A stretch of 64,000 bases of DNA, from positions 1-64,000 of the forward strand of contig NZ_BTPU01000020.1 in assembly GCF_036985595.1 (NCBI RefSeq). Reading direction: 5' to 3'. The stretch comes from Vallitalea maricola. GTDB lineage: Bacteria > Bacillota > Clostridia > Lachnospirales > Vallitaleaceae. Position 1 is the first letter of the stretch. Each line of letters opens with the position of its first letter. Below, in pieces: positions 27,215-36,283 of the stretch. The notes beneath the pieces are model-generated. The model worked only from the letters and a program-made list of their open reading frames with translations, was not told where the DNA came from and ran no database searches. The position numbers were made by a program, and so were the translations under genes.

Positions 27215-28048
27215 ATGATTACAAAAGAATTGGTAAATAAAAGTATTGATTATATCATACGACATTTAGACGAGGAGATTTCGATTGAAGATGTTGCAGA
27301 TTATTGTCATTTGTCAAAATATCACTTTAGCAGAGTTTTTAAAGCAGAAACAGGAGAAAGTATCTATGCCTTTATCAAACGTTTAAAAATGGAACAAAGT
27401 GCTTTAAGGCTCAAGCTTGAAAAAGATAAATCCATTACAGATATTGGAGTTGATTTTGGATACAGTTCATCAAATTATAGTTCAGCATTTAAGAAGCACT
27501 ATAATATTTCTCCTGGGGAATTTCGAAAAGCCATGAATATAACAGATGTACCTGATCCTTTTTGCTCGGAAAAGATTGCCTGGTTTCAATCATTTGAGGA
27601 ATATGCTCAACAGATTACAATAATGGAACTGGATGATTTCGTAGTTATTCACGAAAGACATATTGGAAATTATATTGAGTTGGGGAAGAATTGGTGTAAA
27701 TTCAAAGAAAAATATAAAGATTATTTTAAGGAAGATACGCTTTTGATTGAAAGGTTCTATGATGATCCATCCATTACAAGCGTTGAGCAATGCTTATATG
27801 ATATATGCATGACAGTTGATAATAATTGTTCGCTGGATAATGTTATAACGATTAAAGGAGGTAAATTTGCAGTTTATCGCTTTGATGGCTTGGTACAAGA
27901 TATTTTTGCCGTTTTTCAAGGTGTATTTAATATTTGGCTGGCAGACAGCGGTTATGAAATGGATAAAAGATATGGATTGGACATTTATCGAGACATTGAT
28001 ACCCAAAACAAGCATGTTGTAGTGGACTTATGCATACCGATTAAATAG
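27215..28048 (+). CDS. AraC-family regulator with GyrI-like effector domain
   Basis: A 277-residue regulator. AraC HTH pair at about 8-105 (HLSKYHFSRVFKAETGESIY and GVDFGYSSSNYSSAFKKHYN), then a GyrI-like ligand domain (about 125-277) with VVIHERHIGNYIELGKNW and ending DTQNKHVVVDLCIPIK. GAGGAG lies upstream of the ATG at 27215; the frame continues further up without a site. A DUF6144 gene follows, as a possible target or partner. Third member of this regulator type in the island. Confidence 0.87.
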   Translation: MITKELVNKSIDYIIRHLDEEISIEDVADYCHLSKYHFSRVFKAETGESIYAFIKRLKMEQSALRLKLEKDKSITDIGVDFGYSSSNYSSAFKKHYNISPGEFRKAMNITDVPDPFCSEKIAWFQSFEEYAQQITIMELDDFVVIHERHIGNYIELGKNWCKFKEKYKDYFKEDTLLIERFYDDPSITSVEQCLYDICMTVDNNCSLDNVITIKGGKFAVYRFDGLVQDIFAVFQGVFNIWLADSGYEMDKRYGLDIYRDIDTQNKHVVVDLCIPIK

Positions 28049-28068
28049 AGCAAGAATTCAGAAGTAAT

Positions 28069-28135
28069 AAAACAGACATCCTACTATAATGAGAAATGTC
28101 ACAGGGATATAATCGATTTGAAAGGAGTCTGTTTT
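28069..28135 (+). terminator. long-loop terminator-like inverted repeat
   Basis: AAAACAGAC (28069-28077) and GTCTGTTTT (28127-28135) are perfect inverted copies with a ~49-base loop, shortly after the AraC gene. The right arm ends in TTTT. Confidence 0.45.
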
Positions 28136-28262
28136 GTGTTTTTAAAAGTAATAGAAACAAACGATATATACAGATCATTGCAATAAACTATAGTACTGGA
28201 TTAAGTATAAATTAAATTCAGAATTTAAAGCTCTGTAAAAGCGGAAAATGGAGGGTTTCAAT

Positions 28263-28811
28263 ATGTTTGATATAAGGAAAATTCAGGAACAGGTAATCTA
28301 TAGGTCAGTTAAAAGTGCAAGAAATGATGAAACAGCAAAAAAAATAGTATATGGAAAAGATGAGTTGGCTGCAACGGAGGATAATCCCACATGGGTAAAG
28401 TCTACAATGAAGAGATTAGAAAATCATTTTGATAAGTCGGCTGTTAGTGAGATTAGAAGACACTGTCAGTGCGGATATGGAATGGACGAAAAATTAAAGC
28501 TGGTGAAAGAACTGGTAGAATTATCGTCAAATATGGAGGAGTTCGGAAATTTGGACAAAGCAAAAGCAGCTGGACTGTTTTGTGAAAATGGGGAGCTTTA
28601 TTTGCAATTTTCTTTTTGCCCATGTCCAATGCTTGTGGATGTAGATAGACTAGATACCGATACCTGGTGTCAATGTACGACTGGGTATAGTAAAGTCCTT
28701 TTTGAAAAAGCTTTTGAGTGTAAGGTAGATGTAGAGCTACTAAAAAGTATAAAAATGGGTGATGCGATATGCCTTATGAAAATAATTCCACAAGGGAATA
28801 TCTGGAAATAG
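28263..28811 (+). CDS. DUF6144 family protein
   Basis: A 182-residue soluble protein with several cysteines: RRHCQCGYGMDEK in the middle, FSFCPCPMLVDV, and DTWCQCTTGYSKVLFEKAF near the end, followed by VDVELLKSIKMGDAICLMKI. The final segment resembles the V4R/hydrocarbon-binding type C-terminus in which a cysteine cluster binds metal. I place it in DUF6144 from these motifs. GGAGGG lies 7 bases before the ATG at 28263. No known activity. Confidence 0.7.
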   Translation: MFDIRKIQEQVIYRSVKSARNDETAKKIVYGKDELAATEDNPTWVKSTMKRLENHFDKSAVSEIRRHCQCGYGMDEKLKLVKELVELSSNMEEFGNLDKAKAAGLFCENGELYLQFSFCPCPMLVDVDRLDTDTWCQCTTGYSKVLFEKAFECKVDVELLKSIKMGDAICLMKIIPQGNIWK

Positions 28812-28887
28812 AATCAATAAAATACTCCTGTCGTTTACACATGGTAGAGCTTATATGGAAACATATTATATTATTCAAATATTCATG

Positions 28888-28910
28888 TTGTCCTAACTTG
28901 ACACCATCAT
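28888..28910. repeat. dispersed repeat copy 2
   Basis: TTGTCCTAACTTGACACCATCAT, matching 20658-20680 at 21 of 23 positions, same orientation, in the gap before an AraC gene. Confidence 0.45.
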
Positions 28911-28954
28911 ACGAACAGCAGATTCTGATGATTCTATAATAAGTAGGTGATCAT

Positions 28955-29737
28955 ATGATTAAACAAAGAAAACCCATAGAACCCCTTATGGCTTATATTG
29001 ATGAACTTTGGTATATTGATGAAGCTGTCACAGTTATGTCAGATATTATTATGCCAACAGGTCAAATACATATTGTTTTCAATCTCGGTGACAGTTATAA
29101 GCTAGTTGTTGATGAGCATGAATTTTCTGCACCGGATTATGCATTGTTTGGGCAGTTTAAGAACCCTATTGAAGTGAGGTATGATGGTCATCATATAAGG
29201 CAGCTTGGCATTGCGTTTAGACCTTCTGCTTTTCTGATGTTTTTTGGAACATCACACAGTTTATGCCTAAATACCATCGTTGACTGCAATAGCTTAACTG
29301 ACCATAGTTTAATGTCAGCGTTAGTAGAAATTGCAAAAAAAATTCATAATGAAAAAGAGATTAATGGTTTTGACAGTATTGAATCTTTATTCTTAAACTA
29401 TGTTTGCAAAGATACAAAAATCAAATTGCTCGATTCAATGATAACCTTTATTGAAAAGAGGAAAGGAAATATAGATATTAGAGATATGGCTAAAACGTTT
29501 GGTTATTCAATAAGCTCTATCGAAAGATTATTTAAAAAATACTTTGGATTAACACCAAAGGCGTACAGCGATATTATACGCTTTAAGCAAAGTATCATAT
29601 CTGAAGACCCTAAATCTTTTTTTTATGATCAATCCCATTTTATAAAATCATGCAAAAAGTATACGTTGAAGTCTCCTAAAGAATTAGGGAGTGTATCTGA
29701 GATAACACTAAAATATATGCTTAAAGAGCTGTCATAA
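28955..29737 (+). CDS. AraC-family regulator with DUF6597-type N-terminal domain
   Basis: A 260-residue regulator with a cupin-like N-terminal sensor (about 8-110; IMPTGQIHIVFNLGDSYKLV and RQLGIAFRPSAFLMFFG), as in DUF6597-AraC proteins. A C-terminal HTH follows (about 155-245) with MAKTFGYSISSIERLFKKYF and YDQSHFIKSCKKYTLKSPKE. The second HTH looks shortened before YDQSHF. AGGTGATC before the ATG. The EFR1-type ferredoxin gene lies 85 bp downstream and may be a target. Confidence 0.82.
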   Translation: MIKQRKPIEPLMAYIDELWYIDEAVTVMSDIIMPTGQIHIVFNLGDSYKLVVDEHEFSAPDYALFGQFKNPIEVRYDGHHIRQLGIAFRPSAFLMFFGTSHSLCLNTIVDCNSLTDHSLMSALVEIAKKIHNEKEINGFDSIESLFLNYVCKDTKIKLLDSMITFIEKRKGNIDIRDMAKTFGYSISSIERLFKKYFGLTPKAYSDIIRFKQSIISEDPKSFFYDQSHFIKSCKKYTLKSPKELGSVSEITLKYMLKELS

Positions 29738-29822
29738 GTTGATGATTTTTTACAATACTTAAGCCATTAGAGGGATTATACTTAGAATTAGTAGAGATTA
29801 TATTGATAAAGGAGTTCTATAG

Positions 29823-30563
29823 ATGAAAAAAGTATGCATGTATTATTTTACAGGTTCAGGGAATACTCTGAAAATTGCAAAACATATCCAAACAGTATTT
29901 AATGAAAATGGTTATGAGTGTAGTCTTAGAAATATGGAAGATTCCTTAGAAAAGAATGATGAACTCTATACCTATATTGGGTTATTATTTCCAGTAGCCA
30001 TTCAATCGACGTTTCCCTTAGTTTGGAATTTTGTCAACAATTTACCCGAAGTAACAAAGCAAAAAATTTTTATGGTCGATACTTTAGAATCTTTTTCAGG
30101 TGGTGTTGTAGGACCCATGAAGAAAATACTGACTAAAAAAGGTTATCATTGTGTTGGCGCAATTGAGATAAAGATGTCAAGCAGTATGCAAAGGAATAGT
30201 AAAAAAGTTGAGGCTGATCAAAAAAAGAATGTTGAAGCAGTGAAGACCGCTAGTGATTTTGCCAAAAATTTAATAGCAGGTAAGACTAGATGGAATCGTG
30301 TTCCAATACTGTCAGATGCCATGAGGTCAATATCAAAAGATAGAAGCATTTGGACAAAACAAAGTCAAAAACTAACAATAGATCATAATTTATGTATCAT
30401 GTGTGGTATATGCAAGAAGAATTGCCCTGTGAAAGCTATTTCTGATAGTACAGGTAAAATTGAAATAAACCATAATCTATGTGAAAGTTGTATGAGATGC
30501 GTTAATAGGTGTCCAAAGAATGCTTTTAAGTTGGGTGGTAAAATAGTGTATCAAAATAAGTAG
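29823..30563 (+). CDS. EFR1-family flavodoxin/ferredoxin fusion
   Basis: A 246-residue electron carrier: an N-terminal flavodoxin-like domain (YYFTGSGNTLKIAKHI, then GLLFPVAIQSTFP) and a C-terminal double 4Fe-4S ferredoxin (CIMCGICKKNCPVKAI and CESCMRCVNRCPKNAF, both complete CxxCxxCxxxCP sets). Cytoplasmic. EFR1 proteins are common in clostridia and probably shuttle electrons to unidentified partners. AAAGGAG precedes the ATG. It follows an AraC regulator on the same strand. Confidence 0.88.
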   Translation: MKKVCMYYFTGSGNTLKIAKHIQTVFNENGYECSLRNMEDSLEKNDELYTYIGLLFPVAIQSTFPLVWNFVNNLPEVTKQKIFMVDTLESFSGGVVGPMKKILTKKGYHCVGAIEIKMSSSMQRNSKKVEADQKKNVEAVKTASDFAKNLIAGKTRWNRVPILSDAMRSISKDRSIWTKQSQKLTIDHNLCIMCGICKKNCPVKAISDSTGKIEINHNLCESCMRCVNRCPKNAFKLGGKIVYQNK

Positions 30564-30647
30564 AATAGTGTAATTTTAGGAGATAGTGAAATTCCCTCAC
30601 TTTCATTCATATCTACAAATTACATTCTTGTATTCTACTAAGTATGT

Positions 30648-31070
30648 TTATTGCTTTTTTGCGTATAAGTTCGTAATCCTTTTGCACATCATTGAAAAAG
30701 TGTGTATTTCTTCTTCTGTCAATGCTTCTTCAATTAGGTTCATAATTTCATTTCCAAAGTCCTCAACACGATTCAAAAAGGCTTTACCCTCTTTAGTAAG
30801 CACAAGATTGTAAGAACGGCGGTCATTAACCTGCCTCTCCTGAATAATATACTGTTTTTCCAGCAAACGCTTTGTCAATTTTGAAATTCCAGATTGTGAG
30901 ATACCTCTCATTTCAGCAAGTTCTTTTGTGGTTTTCGAACCCTGCTTATTCAATGTATTGAGTATATAGTATTGTGCTGTTGAAACACCCTCAACGTTGA
31001 ATCGATTTGAATCTGATACAATCATGCATTGAAAGGGAACATAACTTTTCTCTAATTCTTTTATAGCCAT
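30648..31070 (-). CDS. MarR-family transcriptional regulator
   Basis: A 140-residue winged-helix regulator (KELAEMRGISQSGISKLTKR, then the wing IIQERQVNDRRSYNLVLTKE). It starts 12 bp after the UvrA-like gene and is co-directional, so the pair forms an operon; AGGAGG precedes the ATG. MarR/UvrA-like pairs usually respond to antibiotics or DNA-damaging compounds. It may repress its own operon. Confidence 0.87.
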   Translation of the reverse strand: MAIKELEKSYVPFQCMIVSDSNRFNVEGVSTAQYYILNTLNKQGSKTTKELAEMRGISQSGISKLTKRLLEKQYIIQERQVNDRRSYNLVLTKEGKAFLNRVEDFGNEIMNLIEEALTEEEIHTFSMMCKRITNLYAKKQ

Positions 31071-31082
31071 TAAGCCAACCTC

Positions 31083-33343
31083 CTATTTTTCATTAATGTA
31101 CTTTTTTAGGTGCTTTCCCGTTAAAGAATCTTGACAATTGATTAAATCTTTTGGCAATCCTGCAAACATAATTTTACCGCCGTTCTGTCCTGCATAGGGG
31201 CCTATGTCGATAATCCAATCTGCTTGACAGATAATATCTAAATTATGCTCAATTACAATTAGAGTAGAATTTTGATTCACAAGGCGATTCATTACACCAA
31301 TCAACTGTTTTATATCAGCCATATGCAAACCTGTTGAGGGTTCGTCCAAAACATAAATCTGACCACCGTTTTCAAGTTCGGAAGCAAGTTTAATTCGCTG
31401 TAACTCACCACCTGAAAGTGTACTTAGTGGTTGTCCCAAAGAAACATACGTAATGCCAACGTCCGAAAGCCGTTTCAGCACTGTTACAATTTCTTTTTCC
31501 TGAAAAAATTCTAAGGCTTCCGTAACTGTCATTTTAAGAACATCAGCAATATTTTTTCCTCTTAGCTGATAGGCAAGCACTTCGTCAGGATAACGATTTC
31601 CGTGACATTCTTCACATACCGTAACAATTGTATCCATAAACGCCAAATCTGTATAAGTAACCCCTAAACCTTTGCAGGCAGGACAAGCACCTTGTGAATT
31701 GAAACTAAATATGGATGCGCTTACACCGTTTCTTTTTGCAAATAATTTTCTGATAATGTCAAAGATACCTGAAAAGTTGCAATGTTGGAACGCTTTGACG
31801 CTTGAATCCCTTTCTGGTCAATAAAAACAGTTTCAGGATACAACCGTGGCAATACCCCATTGATAAGCGTACTTTTCCCTGAACCGGCAACCCCGGTTAC
31901 AACAGTCATTACTCCTTTTGGTATATCAACCGAAAGGTTTTTCAAGTTATGCATTGCTGCATTGTGAATAGAAAGGAAGCCTTTCGGGGGGCGTGTATCA
32001 GTTTTTAGTTCAGGGCTGTAGGATAAATATCTTCCTGTGAGTGTACCAGCTGTTTTCAGTCTATCTAAATTTCCTTGATATACAACTTCACCTCCAGAAG
32101 TTCCTGCACCCGGTCCCATGTCAATAATATGGTCTGCAATTTTTATCATATCCGGGTCATGCTCTACGATCAGAACAGTGTTACCTTTGTCACGTAACAG
32201 CCTCATAAGCTCATTAATTTTGCTTATGTCATGCGGGTGAAGTCCTATACTCGGTTCGTCAAAAATGTAAGTGAGTTCAGTCAAACTGCTACCAAGTTGG
32301 CTAACCATTTTAATTCTTTGCGACTCCCCGCCTGAAAGTGTAGAGGTTTCTCTGCTTAAGTTTAAGTAGCCTAACCCAATGGATACCATGTGCTGAATCC
32401 GATTCTCAAGCTCCGCAACAATTGTAGCGGCTACAGGAGCATGAACGGATTGTATAAAATACAGAAGCTCGTTTATCTGCATATCTGCACATTGTGCAAT
32501 ATTTTTACTGTTCACTTTACAAGACAGCACTTTATCATTCAAACGTGTCCCGTGACAGTGGGGACAATCTTGTTTTACAACGAAACGCTCAATTTCTTTT
32601 CCATATCTGACCTTTTCGCCATCTTCTTTTTTAAGAAAACTCCGCTCAATGCGTGGAATCAGCCCTTCATATAATGAAGTTTTATGCCATTCGGGTGTGG
32701 GATTTTTAATCTTAATTCCGTTAGTGTAAAGCAACAGTTTCAATTCCTCGGCAGAATAGTCTTTCAATTTTTTATCATTATCAAAAAAACCTGAATGAAT
32801 ATACCGGGTTAATCGCCAACCGCCAGGTTTAAAAGTTGGAAAACGGATAGCTCCCTCATTTAAGGATTTATTTTTATCTAACAGCCTTTCAATATCGATG
32901 GTTTCAATTTTCCCCAATCCCTCACAATGTTCACACATTCCAGCCGGATTGTTGAATGAAAAAACATCTGAATAACCTACAAATGGTTCTCCAATCCGGG
33001 AAAACAATAAACGTAATACAGAATAAATATCTGTAATTGTCCCTACTGTTGACCGGGCATTACCCCCTAGTCGTTTTTGATTGATAATAAAGGCTACAGA
33101 TAAATTTTCGATAGTATCCACATCGGGTTTTCCGTAATGTGGCATACGGTGGCGGATAAAACTGGTGTAGGTTTCATTTAATTGTCTTTGCGATTCTGCC
33201 GCTATTGTATCAAATACCAAAGATGATTTTCCTGAACCGGAAACACCTGTAAAAACCGTAATTTTTTTTTTGGGTATCAGAACATTTATGTTTTTTAGAT
33301 TTCGTTCTCTTGCACCTGATACATGAATATAATTATCATACAT
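31083..33343 (-). pseudogene. UvrA-like ABC-type excinuclease homolog, frameshifted
   Basis: Two pieces of one gene: 33343 to 31721 (540 residues, from MYDNYIHVSGARERNLKN) and 31646 to 31083. The first contains Walker A GVSGSGKSSLVFDT, a zinc-type CEHCEGLGKIE, CPHCHGTR, signature TLSGGESQRIKM and a second Walker A GVAGSGKSTL. Near 31772-31775 a T run on this strand is one base short, so ATF is followed by QVSLTLSENY instead of GIFDIIRKLFAKRNGVSASI, which is readable in the next frame. The second piece has the final CEECHGNRYP, TLSGGELQRIKLA and VLDEPSTGLH. Restored, it would be about 753 residues, the size of UvrA2/drug-resistance homologs. A homopolymer sequencing error is possible. Confidence 0.8.
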
Positions 33344-33998
33344 ACTTTTACCTCGCTACTATTTATATGACATGGTTGATATATGAGTGGGTTAACTATA
33401 TTCTATCATCATTTTAATTTCTTTGCAATGACTAGAATAGAATTTCTTGAAAAGCATAATAATTAGAATTATTTAAATCATGCATATGATGTGTGATTGG
33501 TGGGAGATTTTCATGCTCAAACGACTCGGCTCTCCAAGTTCATAGTTTTTAGAGGGCCTTTGTTATGTGTCAATTTGGCTTTCAGCTATTATGTGAGGAG
33601 CCGTCATCTTACCATAAAAGTATTAAAGAAAGGGTAGAATAGATAATTAAAAAAGTACCATTTTAAAAGAAATAATCTGAAAGATGAACATTTTTAAAGT
33701 TACTAGTTAGATAACAAATAAAAAAACTAAAAATAGTTTAAAAGATTGAAACATGTAATATTTAGTAGTATAATATAAACACATACAAGTTACTAATTAT
33801 TATAGTGGAAATATTAAAGATGTTTTTTGACAACTTTATACTGAATACATATACAAAAAAATAATATTCGGAATTGTAATAAGTTAATGTAGGTATCATG
33901 AGTAGATACGAAAAGCAAAAATAAGTGTTTTTAAATTAAGGGGGTTAGTTGATAAGAAACTATATAAAAGTTTAAATTTTATAAAGAGAGGTAAAATA
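33344..33998. other. long intergenic region upstream of the BtrH-like gene
   Basis: No gene supported. An imperfect inverted repeat (GACTCGGCTCTCC at 33523-33535, GAGGAGCCGTC at 33595-33605) lies in a patch of higher GC, perhaps a remnant element. A strong promoter at 33746-33774 is about 225 bp before the next start codon, leaving a long untranslated leader. Confidence 0.5.
33746..33774 (+). promoter_or_regulatory. sigma-A-type promoter for the BtrH-like gene
   Basis: TTGAAA (33746-33751), 17-base spacer, TATAAT (33769-33774): near-perfect vegetative promoter. It predicts a leader of about 215 nt before ATG 33999. Confidence 0.65.
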
Positions 33999-35081
33999 AT
34001 GAATAAAAATAAAATTGATAGACAGAACAAAATCGGGTTTAATTGCTTTTGCATGAACATTTCTGCAATATATGAATACTATGATAAATTGTTTTTAGCT
34101 TTAGCATATATTAATTGTGACTTTTTATATAATAAAGAACTCTTCTTAAAATTTAACAATCCTAAGAAACCGGTTGAATATATTTCTCCTGATAATGATT
34201 TAATTATTGTTGGACCTATCGATTCAGTATACAAAAGTGATGAGATTAAATTCATTAAAGAAAGCACTGATAGTATATGTCCTATAGAAATAAAGAAAAT
34301 TTGTAGTAGTGAAGATGTAGATTTAGAAAAAATTAATGAGAATTTTCTATTACAAGGTATTCCTGTAATTTTTACATGTGATCATTATTATATGTATACA
34401 GAATATAAAAAAATAACTAAAGATATTATGAAGTTTCATACACCAAGTCATATGCTTGTATTGATTGATATAGATTTTGATAACAATACAGCATTTATTG
34501 TTGATAAGTTCTATTCATTTATAGGAACTGTAAAATTAGATTTATTAAAAGCATCAATAAAATCTCAATATATTGAAGATGGTTCTTTTATATATTTGGA
34601 TGATTGTTATAAAAAAGGTGATAATATCACATTTAATGAGTCATTTGATAAAAATATGGAGAATCTGTATAAAGATATATACATTAATGATGATGGACAT
34701 AAATATTATAAAAATATTAAAGCCTTAAAAATGTTTAGAGAGGATTTTCACTATATTATTACTTCCCTTGAAGAAACAAAAGGTAAATATGCTCCACAGT
34801 TTTTATCAAAGTTAGTTTCCACAACAATACTTCAAAGGTTGAGCTTTAAGAATTTTATTAAAACTTATAAGGATAAATTCACAGGAGTTGATAAATTAAT
34901 AAATTACCTAGAAGAAAGTTACAAACTATGGAATAGAATTGATGTTTATAATGACAAGACCTATTTATCTAAAAAAACCTTAACCCAAAATGAATCCAAA
35001 TACATAGCTTTGTTAGATAAATTAGTAGATGTAGATAACTTGTTGTATGAAGAACTGCAAAAAATAAAGATCAAGGATTAA
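33999..35081 (+). CDS. BtrH N-terminal domain (papain-like) protein
   Basis: A 360-residue soluble protein. The N-terminal half matches the BtrH_N-type cysteine fold: an early cysteine region (NCFCMNISAIYEYY, about 15-28), then IPVIFTCDHYYMYTEY and FHTPSHMLVLIDIDFDNNTA with the FHTPSH histidine and a following aspartate (VDKFYSFIG). The C-terminal half is helical and charged. BtrH-type proteins transfer or trim acyl/peptidyl groups in natural-product pathways (butirosin), but such genes also occur alone in clostridia. AGAGAGG precedes the ATG. The decayed C45 acyltransferase next door suggests a lost peptide-modification unit. Confidence 0.7.
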   Translation: MNKNKIDRQNKIGFNCFCMNISAIYEYYDKLFLALAYINCDFLYNKELFLKFNNPKKPVEYISPDNDLIIVGPIDSVYKSDEIKFIKESTDSICPIEIKKICSSEDVDLEKINENFLLQGIPVIFTCDHYYMYTEYKKITKDIMKFHTPSHMLVLIDIDFDNNTAFIVDKFYSFIGTVKLDLLKASIKSQYIEDGSFIYLDDCYKKGDNITFNESFDKNMENLYKDIYINDDGHKYYKNIKALKMFREDFHYIITSLEETKGKYAPQFLSKLVSTTILQRLSFKNFIKTYKDKFTGVDKLINYLEESYKLWNRIDVYNDKTYLSKKTLTQNESKYIALLDKLVDVDNLLYEELQKIKIKD

Positions 35082-35280
35082 TTAATAATTCAACTTTCAC
35101 ATAAAGTTGGTATAAAGTTTTGTAAACACTTTTGTTTTCTTGTAAAAAAAAATATTGCACAGTACCTTTATCTGGTAAAATGTAATCGCTAAAAACAATT
35201 AATCCATCCATAGAATAAACGTGCATACAACTATGATACATTATAATGACTTGACTTGTAAGATTTTCCATATGGACAGT

Positions 35281-35773
35281 TAGAATGTTATTGGAAAAAT
35301 GTAAGGATGTTGATGAAGCGATTAAACTGCTTGAGAACGTACCTTCAATGACCTCAAAGTTGTTTTGTATTAGCGGATAACTTAGGAAAGTTAGCAGTGG
35401 TTGAAATGTGTCCTAATCAGTCGGCAATAAGAATTCCAGAAGGTAAAGAAAGATTTGTAGTCGCTACGAATCACTTTAATCATGAATCAATGAAGAACTT
35501 TGATAATAAGCCTGTAGATAATTGGTATGGTACTTTAGAACGATATCAAACAGTGAACAAAAGCTAGCCAGTGTAGAAAAATTTACTGGAGAATTAGGGA
35601 TTGATATTGCATCAGGAAAACATGGCTTCTTGTGTCAGTATAAGAAAGAATTACGATTTGACACACTATGGTCTGTCAGTTATAGTATTAATAATCTATC
35701 TATTAAGAGGGCGGAAGGGAATCCTAAGAGAGCAAAATTTAAAGAAGATAAGCGTCTTCAGAAACAGGTATAG
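35281..35773 (+). pseudogene. C45-family (acyl-CoA:6-APA acyltransferase-like) remnant
   Basis: Three successive frames carry one recognisable protein: RMLLEKCKDVDEAIKLLENV, then LADNLGKLAVVEMCPNQSAI with FVVATNHFNHESM and DNWYGTLERYQTV, then ASVEKFTGELGIDIASGKHG and RFDTLWSVSYSINNLSIKRA. This matches the second half of C45 peptidase/acyltransferases (VVEVCP, ATNHF, TLWSV). At least two frameshifts and loss of the N-terminus, including the autoprocessing cysteine, make it non-functional. Confidence 0.75.
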
Positions 35774-35812
35774 GAGTGGAGTCGCTGTAGTAATAAGTAG
35801 GTAATATAATAT

Positions 35813-35870
35813 GACAACAGTTAGAAACCCAGTAATATAAAGGGGTTGCGAACTGCTGTCCTATTTTTTT
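35813..35870 (+). terminator. terminator hairpin
   Basis: GACAACAGTTAGAAACCC pairs imperfectly with GGGGTTGCGAACTGCTGTC and is followed by seven T residues. It abuts the second ParA remnant. Confidence 0.65.
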
Positions 35871-35875
35871 ATACC

Positions 35876-36130
35876 CGAGTACAACATATAGAAACTTAGC
35901 AAAAGGATTAAAGAACATGGATATAAAGTTTTACTACTGGATTGTGATAATCAAGCTAATCTTACGGATTGTTTTGGTATAGAAAGTCCAGATAAGTTTG
36001 AGGTTACACTCTATCTTTTAAGGGAAAGAGTCATTATGGATGAAGATTTACCAGAGAAAGAAGATTATGACTTTGTTTTACTTGATGCTATTCCTTCTCT
36101 TGGATTAATGACTTTAAATGTTCTACTGAT
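35876..36130 (+). pseudogene. ParA/Soj-family ATPase, decayed copy 2
   Basis: Begins abruptly after a terminator with GAGTACAACATATAGAAAC (STTYRNLA), so the Walker A region is missing. It then reads GYKVLLLDCDNQANLTDCFG, then IESPDKFEVTLYLLRERVIM and a Walker-B-like DFVLLDAIPSLGLMTLN in one frame. It is clearly related to the copy at 17.2 kb but diverged. A frameshift separates RNLAKGLKN from the rest, and the C-terminal third is lost. With copy 1 it brackets the accessory island. Confidence 0.8.
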
Positions 36131-36283
36131 CTATCCTCAAAATCCTGATGCGTACCTTTGTTGCAGATATGAAAACGTGGAATTTAAAGGGAGGCATATC
36201 CATCCTATGGAATGATATGGTAAGCTTAGTCAATTTAGCCAGTATCAGAATATTGGCGAATGGCTAATAAAAAAATTGGTTTG

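Noticed and set aside
35071..35271. Minus-strand 66-residue frame after the BtrH-like gene
   Set aside because: Overlaps the 3' end of the BtrH-like gene, has no ribosome site and no recognisable domain, and lies beside plus-strand pseudogene sequence; probably chance.
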